From Archivesica marissinica (lineage: Eukaryota; Mollusca; Bivalvia; Venerida; Vesicomyidae), in NCBI GenBank assembly GCA_014843695.1, contig CM026403.1, positions 9,824,508 through 9,888,507 of the forward strand: a stretch of DNA of 64,000 nucleotides, in the 5' to 3' direction. The notes below the pieces were generated by a model that made no database searches, was not told the origin of the DNA, and was given only the letters and a program-made list of their open reading frames with translations. Positions 1 through 11,661 of this stretch are shown here, in pieces (within the stretch, counting starts at the first letter, position 1; every line of letters begins with the position of its first letter). The translations under genes and the position numbers were made by a program.

Positions 1-138
1 TTTTTAATAATACTACTTTGTGAACATTGTAACAATGACTTAAACTTATTCAAGTTAGGCCAACGACAATAATAATGTGGTAAACAGTTGTTTCTTGCTT
101 CTCTATAGAATGGACATACTAATAAAAAGTGATATTCA

Positions 139-146
139 GTTTCAAT
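139..146. repeat. hAT target-site duplication, left copy
   Basis: The 8 bases GTTTCAAT directly precede the hAT terminus at 147 and recur perfectly at 1951-1958 just after the other terminus. An 8-bp duplication is the hAT superfamily hallmark. Removing the element plus one copy restores an uninterrupted LINE reading frame across the junction. Confidence 0.97.
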
Positions 147-1950
147 TAGGGATGGCAACGAATATTCGAATATTCGTTCGGACGTCCGAATATCCGAATA
201 CTATTACGGTATTCGAATATTCGTAAAAAAAAAAGAAATTGAAATAAACTGTCATAAAATCAGATGCATCGGTGTTGTTTTCATTTGAATCCATCATAAA
301 ACCTTGGAAATTCTAAGTCAGAATACAAAAGAAATCGCCCCAGGATGTGTGACTCAATCATGCATGTTGTGGTCCCCTCGATCGCAGGTGTTTATTCACT
401 TAATTGATACTCTCCCAGGTAATCGGATAATTACAGTAAATTGGTGTATATACGGTAGGTACGTCGTGTTTGATTTAATGTTATCAAGGGGTAATATAAT
501 TAATTTGTTTGCAAATTATTGTTTATAAACATTTAAATAACAAAGTGAATAGTGATAGTGAACGTGAAAGATACCATCAGTGGTGAACTTGTGCGACGAT
601 TTCAGCCGTCGTCGCTTGATGCCGCCAAGTCAACACCTATGCTAGCGTCTCTACTAGATCCGCGCTACAAACGTGTCCCGTTTCTCACCAAACAACAACG
701 TCAGATTGCTGAGGAAACACTGGAAGGCTACGTTGATGATGTACCACTGAAACTGCCTTCACGTGACACTAGTGGTGACTGTGAAGCTACGCCTAGTAAG
801 CGTAGGAAATTGAACTTTCTAGTGTTTGAGACACCCAAAAAGGAACAATCGAATGAGTTAATGAGTTATCTGCTTGAGAACATGGATCCCCATGTGAAAC
901 CCCTTGAGTGGTGGCGGAAAAATGATCTGAAATTTCCGACTATTGCTCACGTTGCCAGGTGAGTACTGTCAGTGCCAGCAACGTCAGTCCCGTCTGAACG
1001 CATCTTTTCGGCCGCTGGTTTCCTAATCAACAAGCTAAGGAATAGATTATCGAGTTCTCTTGTTGACAACATCATTTTTCTGAACAAGAACAAAGTTCAA
1101 CACCTATGTGAAATCGAGGAGAGATGTGTTGACTTGTAAACAGTGAGCTCGTGGTGATTTTCCGACCCGGTGAAAGTAGACAATCATGGACTTATTTATT
1201 TGTACATTTCTATGTATGACATTGTGTTTGGGCTTCTTTATCTGCAGTTTAGCTTGAAGAACTCTTTGAAAGTTTTTGAGATATACGAATTTGAATAAGG
1301 TTGTACATGAACATACATAGTTGAAACATAATTTTCTGAATAAATAGTGCATGAATTAAATACAGGAAATGTTATTCACAAATTAAAAGTTTTAAAATGT
1401 CAAGTGTGTTTTTCATTCATAACAATTCTGTGTAATGGCCACACACTATAATGTATACGGATGCCTCATGTCAGATATCATCAACAAATAGCATGTCCGA
1501 CTGGATTCTAGTAATACACTGTTTAATTAATCTATGACTTTCCCAATCCCTCGGCACAGTAAATTCCAATGGGAAATATGTGTAAGAAACACAGGCCATA
1601 TTTTATTTACATACTTTATTCACTCCGGAAGTAATACATGCATGTATGTATCAAAAATGTATGTTTACTATGCATATATGCAGTCCTATTCATACACCAG
1701 TTACGTCGAATGTAAAATTATAATTATGCATAGCGAGGTGACTGGTGTTAAATACAATGTGTACAGAGGATGATAACAATAACTGATTGAGTCGTCGCCA
1801 TATTTACAAGGCCATACCCGGAAGAAGTCACACTGAAACAGAAAGTAGGTTTTGAATCTTTTGACCGAATCATGATCGAATATTCGAATATTCGAATACT
1901 TTCCCAATCGAATATTCGAATAGCAAAATTGCTATTCATTGCCATCACTA
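147..1950 (+). mobile_element. hAT DNA transposon, internally deleted, complete termini
   Basis: Ends are TAGGGATGGCAACGAATA (147-164) and, inverted, a near match beginning TAGTGATGGCAATGAATA (1950-1933). Both continue into ATTCGAATATTCG-rich subterminal repeats (164-225 and 1878-1921). A perfect 8-bp target duplication flanks it. At 1,804 bp it keeps only the last part of the transposase, so the BED zinc finger and catalytic core have been deleted and it must have been mobilised in trans. It sits inside the C-terminal region of a minus-strand LINE. A 389-bp relative with the same ends lies at 60772-61160. Confidence 0.95.
552..1139 (+). pseudogene. hAT transposase C-terminal remnant (hATC dimerisation domain)
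   Basis: An open stretch from 552 runs to a TGA at 960-962 and continues in the same frame to a TAA at 1137-1139, giving about 195 codons. Residues ASLLDPRYKRVPFL match the block seen just before the dimerisation domain in hAT proteins. PLEWWRKN, FPTIAHVAR, VPATSVPSERIFSAAG and LRNRLSSSLVDNIIFLNKN form the classical hATC domain. No catalytic D/D/E core is present upstream. The internal TGA sits in AGGTGAGT, which is also a good splice-donor consensus. The start shown is simply the beginning of the recognisable frame. Confidence 0.9.
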
Positions 1951-1958
1951 GTTTCAAT
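1951..1958. repeat. hAT target-site duplication, right copy
   Basis: GTTTCAAT, identical to 139-146, immediately follows the right terminus of the hAT element. Confidence 0.97.
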
Positions 1959-3383
1959 ACATTTCATATTGCATTTCGTACAAATTCTCTGGTTTCTATC
2001 AATATTTCTATGACGACCTTCTTCTATGAGTAACTTATGAGCAGAACATCGAAATCTAGACAAGTTAATTCTATAACTAACATTATTAACACAGGATAAA
2101 TACTTTTCTGGTTGGAAATATGTTTTAAACATGCAATAGGTTTCAAGTTTAGGTAGATTTCTAAGGTCTGAGACCCACTGCTGTATTTGTACATTTGCTA
2201 CAACTGCACTATTCAATAAATAGGAAAACCCTAGGTTGTCTAAGAGTCTTTTAACATCGTTTGACCATTTATTTATATAATTACCATTCATATCACGCAT
2301 ATTATACAATTTATACACAAGACAATTTGGACATTTAGATATTTTATACCAATATCTAACTATTCTAACCTTACCAATTACAGATAATGGAACACGTCCA
2401 AACTCGCCATATACTGTTGCATTTGTTGTCTGCTGTCGCACTTGTAATATTTGTTTAAGAAATTTTAAATGCAAACGTTCGATGTCAGGAGCTTTATGGA
2501 AAACCCATACTTCACATCCATAGTTTAGAATTGAGGCGATCATGGAATCAAATAACTTAACTTGTTCCGACAATTCAAAAGATAAAACATCAAACAAGGA
2601 ATTAAGAGAAAACAAAGCTCTCATTGCTTGCTGTGAACGCGCTTTTTGTGTTTGGTAAAAACTACCATTAGCAGATAATGTTACACATAGGTATGTGAAT
2701 TTTGTAACAATATTTAACTTGTAATTATTATATGACACTACAATATGTTCAGGTCTGTTGCCCGTTTTAAACACCATAACAACAGTTTTATCAATATTTA
2801 CACTAATGCCCCAATTGTTGCAATACATATGTAGATTATTTAACAAACGTTGTAAACCTTCTTTAGAACAGTATCATCAGCAAATAATAATAACAACATA
2901 CGAAGTTCATCAATACTAACGGTGTCTATTGTATTATCGTAAATTGACTGGTACATATCGTTGATAAAGAATAGAAATAGCATCGGTGATAATGGTTCGC
3001 CTTGCTTTACATCTTTGACACAGTCAACATTATCAGTGTAAGTTCCATTAATACGTACACATGATTTTACACTCTCGTATATTTTTTGCAACATATTAAC
3101 TAATTTAGTTGAAGCTCCATACTGTAATAGCTTAAACCAAATACCATTTCTGTACACTACATCGAAAGCTTTACGAAAATCAACGAAAGCACAATAAAGT
3201 TTCTTCTTTTCTTGAGAAATAACTTTGTCTATAAGCGAGGTTAAAACAAAAATCTACAGTGCTTTTGTCTTTACGAAAACCAAACTGAAAATCTGATAAG
3301 AGTTCATTTGCCTCAGCCAATTTTCGAAGACGTGTTGCACAATTGAAAATATTTTCGAAAAAATACTGGTATCAGACACTGGT
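1959..3383 (-). pseudogene. LINE-1 ORF2 remnant: reverse transcriptase and C-terminal region
   Basis: Broken reverse transcriptase of a LINE. One reading block (3157-2840) carries the GEPLSP and FADD catalytic-palm motifs. A frameshift near 2845 leads into a second block (2846-1959) with the W-x5-N-x2-KT thumb region (NNWGISVNIDKTVVMVF), the YLCVTLSANGSF block and the C-terminal RICTKCN motif. A further frame change lies near 3160-3260, upstream of the FVDFRKAFDVV block. Together with the 146-1 tail this is roughly the C-terminal two thirds of an RT ORF. It has no independent function now; the intact protein would copy LINE RNA at nicked target DNA. Confidence 0.85.
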
Positions 3384-3420
3384 TTAACTCTTTCAGCGCC
3401 GAATAAATTCAGAGCATGTG

Positions 3421-3458
3421 CAAACAACATAGATCCAGTTCAGGATCTATGTTGTTTG
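3421..3458. repeat. Perfect 16-bp inverted repeat (hairpin)
   Basis: CAAACAACATAGATCC (3421-3436) is followed by the 6-base loop AGTTCA and then by its exact reverse complement (3443-3458). It lies 33 bp inside a possible piggyBac-like end (TTAA then CTCTTTCAGCGCC at 3384-3400). It could be part of a MITE or a palindromic element core. No matching opposite terminus was found. Confidence 0.75.
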
Positions 3459-4274
3459 TTATATATTTTGACAGGTGCTTCCACTCCACTGTCTGAAGAG
3501 CAATCCGCATATAGCCTGATCAGATGAATTTCTGTTCTGTCTTAAGTAAATATGTTTTCAAAGTTTTATTTGTTTAATTCCAGAAGGCCTCAGACTCACG
3601 ATGTCAATATATCTAATTAATTATGTAACACTAGAGCAAATATTTATATGTGATAATATGTGATAATATAGAAGAAGAATGCTTTAATAACATATGCATG
3701 CCATGTTAACTTACTATAAATGCTTTTATTTTTTATAAATAACACTCCAAACATCTGACATGCAATTATTAAGAATGTATTAAGTAAATATTAAATTTAG
3801 TATTAATATATAAATAAAATTATTTTATTATATAGATTAATATTATGAGAACTAAAATATATAACCAATGGGACTTTGGTTTAAACATATTTTATTTGGA
3901 TCAAATACATATATAAACACAATTTGTATACATTGGAACCGATATGGGTCGAGAAACAAGCTTAAAGCTTATATGAATTAATGGGACTTTAATTTACAGC
4001 TGTTATTGTATACAATTACATTAAACTACTAGTAAATATTGGTATACTTATGATCTTAACACACATGTAAATAGTTTAATGGCCCACACTGTAATGAGAA
4101 TGTATCCTAAATATATTGACATCAGTTGATAGTCCGAAAACATGATAATTATGCTTATTAATAATAAATCGTGTACACATTCATCTTCTAAAGGTATACA
4201 ACTTCCAACATATGGACATTCTTGCTCGAAAGCGAAATTAGCAAGAAATGACCTTTGTGAAGTGTTGATATAGG
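3459..4274. other. AT-rich spacer, no gene seen
   Basis: Very AT-rich sequence with short direct repeats such as TATGTGATAATA around 3650. No credible coding frame, tRNA box or tandem array was recognised. Confidence 0.6.
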
Positions 4275-4804
4275 TTAATAATCAGAAATATGTAAACGTA
4301 TATAACGTAATATGTAAACGTATATAACGTAATATGTAAACGTATATAGCGTAATATGTAAACGTATATAACGTAATATGTAAACGTATATAGCGTAATA
4401 TGTAAACGTATATAACGTAATATGTAAACGTATAGAACGTAATATGTAAACGTATATAACGTAATATGTAAACGTATATAACGTAATATGTAAACGTATA
4501 GAACGTAATATGTAAACGTATATAACGTAATATGTAAACGTATATAACGTAATATGTAAACGTATATAACGTAATATGTAAACGTATATAACGTAATATG
4601 TAAATGTATATAACGTAATATGTAAACGTATATAACGTAATATGTAAACGTATATAGCGTAATATGTAAACGTATATAACGTAATATGTAAACGTATATA
4701 ACGTAATATGTAAACGTATATAACGTAATATGTAAACGTATATAACGTAATATGTAAACGTATATAACGTAATATGTAAACGTTTAAATATTTCTGATTA
4801 TTTA
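4275..4804. mobile_element. TIR-bounded 22-bp minisatellite element, TTA duplication (family 1)
   Basis: About 22 copies of a 22-bp unit (GTAAACGTATATAACGTAAT plus AT) fill 4291-4785. The array is bounded by inverted ends: ATAATCAGAAATAT (4278-4291) on the left, and its exact complement ATATTTCTGATTAT (4788-4801) on the right. TTA occurs on both outer sides (4275-4277, 4802-4804), as for a 3-bp Harbinger-type target duplication. Long frames read through it are artefacts of repetition. The inverted ends suggest a MITE whose interior became a minisatellite, rather than a plain satellite. Confidence 0.75.
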
Positions 4805-4807
4805 AGA

Positions 4808-5643
4808 AATAATAAGTATCAACCGTGGTATATCGCAGAATAACCCGAGTTCGTGATATATTTCTATGCATAAGAACGACAAACGAGGGTTATTCTGCGA
4901 TATACCACGGTTATACAAACGAGGGTTATTCTGCGATATACCACGGTTATACAAACGTGGGTTATTCTGCGATATACCACGGTTATACAAACTCGGGTTA
5001 TTCTGCGATATACCACGGTTATACAAACTCGGGTTATTCTGCGATATACCACGGTTATACAAACTCGGGTTATTCTGCGATATACCACGGTTATACAAAC
5101 TCGGGTTATTCTGCGATATACCACGGTTATACAAACTCGGGTTATTCTGCGATATACCACGGTTATACAAACTCGGGTTATTCTGCGATATACCACGGTT
5201 ATACAAACTCGGGTTATTCTGCGATATACCACGGTTATACAAACGAGGGTTATTCTGCGATATACCACGGTTATACAAACTCGGGTTATTCTGCGATATA
5301 CCACGGTTATACAAACTCTGGTCTTCTACCTCTGGTTATTCTGCGATATACGACGGTTATACAAACTCTGGTCTTCTACCTCTGGTTATTCTGCGATATA
5401 CCACGGTTATACAAACTCTGGTCTTCTACCTCTGGTTATTCTGCGATATACCACGGTTATACAAACTCTGGTCTTCTACCTCTGGTTATTCTGCGATATA
5501 CCACTCGGGTTATTCTGCGATATACCACTCGGGTTATTCTGCGATATACCACTCGGGTTATTCTGCGATATACCACTCGGGTTATTCTGCGATATACCAC
5601 TCGGGTTATTCTGCGATATACCACGGTTGATACTTATTATTTT
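4808..5643. mobile_element. TIR-bounded minisatellite element with 36-, 50- and 24-bp units (family 2)
   Basis: The left end (4808-4849) contains one inverted copy of the repeat unit, reading AATAATAAGTATCAACCG and then the complement of the unit. After a 35-bp spacer, 12 direct copies of a 36-bp unit follow (4885-5312), then about four copies of a longer 50-bp variant containing CTGGTCTTCTACCT (5313-5500), then about five copies of a short 24-bp variant (5505-5625). The final copy passes into the right inverted end (5600-5643), complementary to 4808-4849. All variants share TTATTCTGCGATATACCAC. The right terminal repeat appears to have been amplified into the array. Apparent proteins here are repeat artefacts. 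Confidence 0.75.
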
Positions 5644-6129
5644 GATTCTAACATGACTTACTTCTAATAATTTTAGACGAGAATCAAGGAGTATTTTCTT
5701 CAAACGCCGCTGCATTTGGCTTTCGACATTTCCTCCCGCGTAATAGATGACGTTATATTTTATTGAAAATATCGTTCTAGTGCATAAATGAACAAAAGTT
5801 GTAACTGATCAATAATTTTATTTATTTTGTCAAATAAAACTGTACAGAATAGTAACTGAAACGTTACCGAACAGAAAAACAAGACGGACAAGAGATTATC
5901 TGATTCTAAAAATAGCTCACTTCCACGAATTCCCACGGTATTATTTACAAACATCACGCGACTTTCATTCATAAAACTTTACACGCATTGTATTAAATGG
6001 AATAGCCAAAACACGGTGCACTCACAGCATAGTTCAAGGTAGGTATGTGGCAGAATAACCCTAGGTAGATTTTACTCTACAAGTGTGTATGTTATTAGCT
6101 GGGTCGTGTTAGAATATATAGTATAAAGA
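5644..6129. other. Spacer, no gene seen
   Basis: Unique-looking AT-rich sequence between the minisatellite element and a SINE. No coding frame or repeat of note. Confidence 0.55.
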
Positions 6130-6387
6130 AGAGTGCCGCACTCGTAACTTCGTAATCCAGGGATCGCAGGTTCGATCCCCCGTCTGACAAAATTAACAGT
6201 CTTTGAGATGGGACATTAAACCGAGGTCTCGTGTCGGTGCTGTTCACCATGCACGTAAAAGAACCAGAGGACACTCTGGAATGGGTCTCTGTCTGTATCA
6301 TTCTACTATCCTCCAAAATTCTAAAACAACTAATCTCTTCAGGAGACGTCGCTCATATGGGCAACCGGTATCGACGATAAATAAACG
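6130..6387 (+). mobile_element. SINE family A copy 1 (degenerate head)
   Basis: tRNA-derived SINE. The pol III B box GGTTCGATCCC lies at 6169-6179; the A-box half is diverged. The family body follows (ATTAACAGTCTTTGAGATGG, CCGAGGTCTCGTGTCGGTGC, AAGAACCAGAGGACACTCTG), ending in the 3' tail ATGGGCAACCGGTATCGACG plus ATAAATAAACG. In other copies the tail is a small stem-loop, GTCGCT...AGCGAC. Confidence 0.85.
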
Positions 6388-6669
6388 TATAACACAGTGC
6401 CGAACACATATGAAAAGATGTAAAAATAAACAAAAGGGAAACGTATTATACAACAATAAGAAGATGAGAAACAACAACATAACAAGTACATAAAGATATA
6501 GAGAGAGATAAATGAAGTGAAGTATCTGTTATTAACGTGTGTGGGGAAGGCAGTTTGCTAATGTTGCTAGAACTTGTTGCCCAATCCATTTTGCATTTTA
6601 TCACATATAATGCATGTTAAGTCTATATGTACTATATATGTAAAATAGCAAATACAATATGATTAAACT

Positions 6670-8146
6670 ATTAGCGTGTAATCTATGTCATAATCTTATA
6701 CGAGACATGCGTGACGCTGATGATTAGTGAGTAAATCTATGTCATAATATATACGAGTCATGCGTGACGCTGATGATTAGCGTGTAATCTATGTCATAAT
6801 TTATACGAGACATGCGTGACGCTGATGATTAGTGAGTAATTCTATGTCATAATATATACGAGTCATGCGTGACGCTGATGATTAGCGTGTAATCTATGTC
6901 ATAATTTATACGAGACATGCGTGACGCTGATGATTAGTGAGTAAATCTATGTCATAATATATACGAGTCATGCGTGACGCTGATGATTAGCGTGTAATCT
7001 ATGTCATAATTTATACGAGACATGCGTGACGCTGATGATTAGTGAGTAATTCTATGTCATAATATATACGAGTCATGCGTGACGCTGATGATTAGCGTGT
7101 AATCTATGTCATAATTTATACGAGACATGCGTGACGCTGATGATTAGTGAGTAAATCTATGTCATAATATATACGAGTCATGCGTGACGCTGATGATTAG
7201 CGTGTAATCTATGTCATAATTTATACGAGACATGCGTGACGCTGATGATTAGCGTGTAATCTATGTCATAATCTATACGAGACATGCGTGACGTTGATGA
7301 TTAGCGTGTAATCTATGTCATAATCTATACGAGACATGCGTGACGCTGATGATTAGTGAATAAATCCATGTCATAATCTATACGAGACATGCGTGACGCT
7401 GATGATTAGCGTGTACTCTATGTCATAATCTATACGAGACATGCGTGACGTTGATGATTAGCGTGTAATCTATGTCATAATCTATACGAGACATGCGTGA
7501 CGCTGATGATTAGCGTGTAATCTATGTCATAATCTATACGAGACATGCGTGACGCTGATGATTAGCGTGTACTCTATGTCATAATCTATACGAGACATGC
7601 GTGACGCTGATGATTAGTGAATAAATCCATGTCATAATCTATACGAGACATGCGTGACGCTGATGGTTAGCGTGTACTCTATGTCATAATCTATACGAGA
7701 CATGCGTGACGTTGATGATTAGCGTGTAATCTATGTCATAATCTATACGAGACATGCGTGACGCTGATGATTAGCGTGTAATCTATGTCATAATCTATAC
7801 GAGACATGCGTGACGTTGATGATTAGCGTGTAATCTATGTCATAATCTATACGAGACATGCGTGACGTTGATGATTAGTGAATAAATCCATGTCATAATC
7901 TATACGAGACATGCGTGACGTTGATGATTAGCGTGTAATCTATGTCATAATATATACGAGACATGCGTGACGCTGATGATTAGTGAATAAATCCATGTCA
8001 CAATCTATACGAGACATGCGTGACGTTGATGATTAGCGTGTAATCTATGTCATAATCTATACGAGACATGCGTGACGCTGATGATTAGTGAATAAATCCA
8101 TGTCACAATCTATACGAGACATGCGTGACGCTGATGATTAGTGAGT
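6670..8146. repeat. 52-bp tandem array with higher-order structure
   Basis: About 28 copies of a 52-bp unit containing TACGAGACATGCGTGACGCT. Between about 6722 and 7200 two unit types alternate: type A has GTGAGTAA, ATATATACGAGTC; type B has GCGTGTAA, TTTATACGAGAC. Type A itself alternates TAAATCT and TAATTCT, giving 104-bp and 208-bp periods. The rest is less regular, mixing GCGTGTAATC and GTGAATAAATCC units. Confidence 0.95.
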
Positions 8147-8740
8147 ACATCATTAAGTTGTTTCTGATAGGACAATATGCTAATCTTGCTGGTCTGGAGT
8201 TGCGATTTCCTGCTAAATAGTTACTACTACAGTATTCGACTTTGTCAGAAATAAGTACGTTTTGTCAACGAGGAATATTAATACAAATTGTATTGGAATT
8301 GATTGACACTGTTTCATTGCTTAATTCTTCACCAGATTGCCAAACGTATGTTTTTGTTGTCGTTTTTGTTATTAATTGCATGTCCATTATTGTTTGTGCG
8401 TGTTTATTGGTGAATACAGCGAGGGAGTATACATGGTTTGCACTGTTCATAACCCGCAATTCAGGTTTTATAGTGTTAATATTTACAGTGCCACTGGATT
8501 CGAGCAGTGTTGAAAATCTATATTTTTATTAAGGAGGTAATTAATTTTGTAAAAGCCGTCAGCTAATTAACATCAAGGTTAGTTGAATTAGCTGATACAC
8601 ATTTATGTTTAGCTCGATTGCGAAACAAATGATCACAACTTCAACTAATAAATTAGTAGTATCTGGGACTTATACAAGTCATTCGAATAATTAACATATT
8701 GCATTTAAATGTAATAGTGCTGTTTAACTGTAATATTATA
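8147..8740. other. Spacer; short SINE D tail relic at 8608-8628
   Basis: Mostly unique sequence. TTTAGCTCGATTGCGAAACA at 8608 matches the complement of the SINE D 3' tail, so a truncated minus-strand copy probably lies here. The short frame at 8242-8532 has no recognisable domain and is not called. Confidence 0.5.
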
Positions 8741-10453
8741 CATTATACGCATGACACGATGCATGACACAGTAACAATATCGTGTACTATACGCATGACA
8801 CGATACATCATACAGTAACAATATCATGTACTATACGCATGACACGATACATCACACAGTAACACTATCGTGTACTATACGCATGACACGATGCATGACA
8901 CAGTAACAATATCGTGTATTATACGCATGACACGATGCATGACACAGTAACAATATCGTGTACTATACGCATGACACGATGCATGACACATTAACAATAT
9001 CGTGTACTATACGCATGACACGATGCATGACACAGTAACACTATCATGTACTATACGCATGACACGATACATCACACAGTAACAATATCATGTACTATAC
9101 GCATGACACGATACATCACACAGTAACACTATCATGTACTATACGCATGTCACGATACATCACACATCAACAATACCATGTACTATACGCATGACACGAT
9201 ACATCCCACAGTAACACTATCATGTACTATACGCATGACACGATACATCCCACAGTAACAATATCATGCACTATACGCATGGCACGATACATCACACAGT
9301 AACAATATCATATACTATACGCATGACACGATACATCACACAGTAACAATACCATGCACTATACGCATGACACGATACATCACACAGTAACAATATCATA
9401 TACTATACGCATGACACGATACATCACACAGTAACTATATCATGTAATATACGCATGACACGATACATCACACAGTAACAATACCATGCACTATACGCAT
9501 GGCACGATACATCACACAGTAACAATACCATGCACTATACGCATGGCACGATACATCACACAGTAACAATATCATGGACTATACGCATGCCACGATACAT
9601 CACACAGTAACACTATCATGGACTATACGCATGACACGATACATCACACAGTAACAATATCATGTACTATACGCATGACACGATACATCAAACAGTAACA
9701 ATATCATACACTATACGCATGCCACGATACATCACACAGTAACACTATCATGTACTATACGCATGACACGATACATCACACAGTAACAATATCGTGTACT
9801 CTACGCATGACACGATACATCACACAGTAACAATATCGTGTACTATACGCATGACACGATACATCACACAGTAACAATATCGTGTACTATACGCATGACA
9901 CGATACATCACACAGTAACAATATCGTGTACTCTACGCATGACACGATACATCACACAGTAACAATACCATGTACTATACGCATGACACGATACATCACA
10001 CAGCAACAATATCATGTACTATACGCATGACACGATACATCATACAGTAACACTATCGTGTACTATACGCATGCCACGATACATCAAACAGTAACACTAT
10101 CGTGTACTATACGCATGCCACGATACATCATACAGTAACACTATCGTGTACTATACGCATGCCACGATACATCAAACATTAACACTATCGTGTACTATAC
10201 GCATGCCACGATACATCATACAGTAACACTATCGTGTACTATACGCATGACACGATACATCAAACAGTAACACTATCGTGTACTATACGCATGCCACGAT
10301 ACATCATACAGTAACAATATCGTGTACTATACGCATGCCACGATACATCATACAGTAACAATATCGTGTACTATACGCATGCCACGATACATGACACAGT
10401 AACAATATCATACACTCTACGCATGGCACGATACATCACACAGCAACAATAGC
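8741..10453. repeat. 44-bp tandem array
   Basis: About 39 copies of a 44-bp unit built on TATACGCATGACACGATACA followed by TCACACAGTAACAATATCATGTAC. Variants cluster: GATGCATGACACAG units at the left, CACGATACATCATACAG with GCATGCCACG units at about 10050-10390. This suggests local amplification. Confidence 0.95.
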
Positions 10454-10871
10454 ATGGCACTTGATCGACACTGAATATTTCCTCTGCAATCCCACATAAA
10501 TCAACACAAACAATATATAGCCTCTGCTGAAGGTTCAATAGTTCGCTTCGTCATAAATATTTCTAATGAAACACGTTAAATAAATATTAATGGCACATTG
10601 CTCTTGTTGCACACACGAACACATAGCCAGGGAACTGTTAGCGATAAACTGACATTCTAGCTTATACTCCATCAAATAAAACACACCCTTATGCAGTGAT
10701 GGACGCGCATAGTTCGATTCTGTCCTTATCTTGTCCTTCGTTCTGTAGTAAATCTACCAACTGTCACTGTCAAATTCTCAGTTCAAAATAGGATACAACT
10801 TTTTTAAACTCCAGGGTTTTTGTTTGAAGTTAAACATCATTTAGTCGTGACATCACCATGAACATATTAAC
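10454..10871. other. Spacer, no gene seen
   Basis: Unique-looking sequence between two tandem arrays. Nothing recognised. Confidence 0.5.
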
Positions 10872-11353
10872 TAGTTCATATATGGAATACCGGTTCATAT
10901 ATGGAATACCGGTTCATATGGAATACCGGTTCATATATGGAATACCAGTTCATATATGGAATACCGGTTCATATATGGAATACCGGTTCATATCTGGAAT
11001 ACCGGTTCATATATGGAATGCCGGTTCATATGGAATACCGGTTCATATATGGAATACCAGTTCATATCTGGAATACCGGTTCATATATGGAATACTGGTT
11101 CATATATGGAATACCGGTTCATATATGGAATACCGGTTCATATCTGGAATACCGGTTCATATCTGGAATACCGGTTCATCATTTATATGGAATACCGGTT
11201 CATATTTGGAATACCGGTTCATCATTTATATGGAATACCGGTTCATATCTGGAATACCGGTTCATATCTGGAATACCGGTTCATCATTTATATGGAATAC
11301 CGGTTCATATTTGGAATACCGGTTTCTATATGGAATACCGGTTCATATATGGA
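10872..11353. repeat. 19-bp tandem array
   Basis: About 25 copies of a 19-bp unit CATATATGGAATACCGGTT, with shortened (CATATGGAATACCGGTT) and extended (CATCATTTATATGGAATACC) variants. All three plus-strand frames stay open through it, giving YGIPVHIWNT-type pseudo-proteins that should not be read as genes. Confidence 0.95.
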
Positions 11354-11661
11354 ATTCCTAGGAGTCGTAGCTGCCGTATGGTAATGTTTACACATCCATG
11401 AACCGGAGCAAGTAGTACTGAAATAAACTCACAAAATGTCTCATTAAAATGAACAGAAATGTCACAGATGCGCAACATTCACAATATGAAATGCATATAG
11501 TATCTGACTCTCCATCACAGTATGATCTGCTTGTTTGACAAAACTAATTTATAAATCAGTGTCAAGCTTGCTATCGTGCATACACATAGCAACTATGAAC
11601 ACACTAATAAGAAAAGCAATTCATTTTCGTATATGATATTCACTTGTTCGCATCGGTGTAA
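11354..11661. other. Spacer, no gene seen
   Basis: Unique-looking sequence with no domain, tRNA box or array. Confidence 0.5.

Larger units (their letters stand above)
1..3383 (-). mobile_element. 5'-truncated APE-type LINE (LINE-1 of this window), split by a hAT insertion
   Basis: Minus-strand non-LTR retrotransposon. Reverse transcriptase palm motifs are readable from about 3380 down to 2840 (FRKAFD, KQGEPLSPMLF, FADDTV), followed by thumb and C-terminal parts down to 1959. The last coding part lies at 146-1, beyond the hAT element. The C-terminal zinc-binding motif is CTKCN followed by EYHFLLVCPFY; the hAT element separates its Cys pair from its His/Cys part. The 5' end (endonuclease and first RT motifs) is missing at about 3383 and the 3' end runs off the window. 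5' truncation is usual for LINEs. Several frameshifts show it is dead. The exact clade is not assigned. Confidence 0.88.

Noticed and set aside
4802..5667. Several 150-280-residue repeat proteins
   Set aside because: Artefacts of the 36-bp tandem repeat.
6548..8200. Flanking direct repeat of the 52-bp array as a target duplication
   Set aside because: TTTGCTAATGTTGCTAG (6552) and TATGCTAATCTTGCTGG (8177) are similar, but too far from the array edges and too diverged to be claimed.
6670..10453. CRISPR-like arrays
   Set aside because: Units are directly contiguous tandem repeats without variable spacers; eukaryotic minisatellites.
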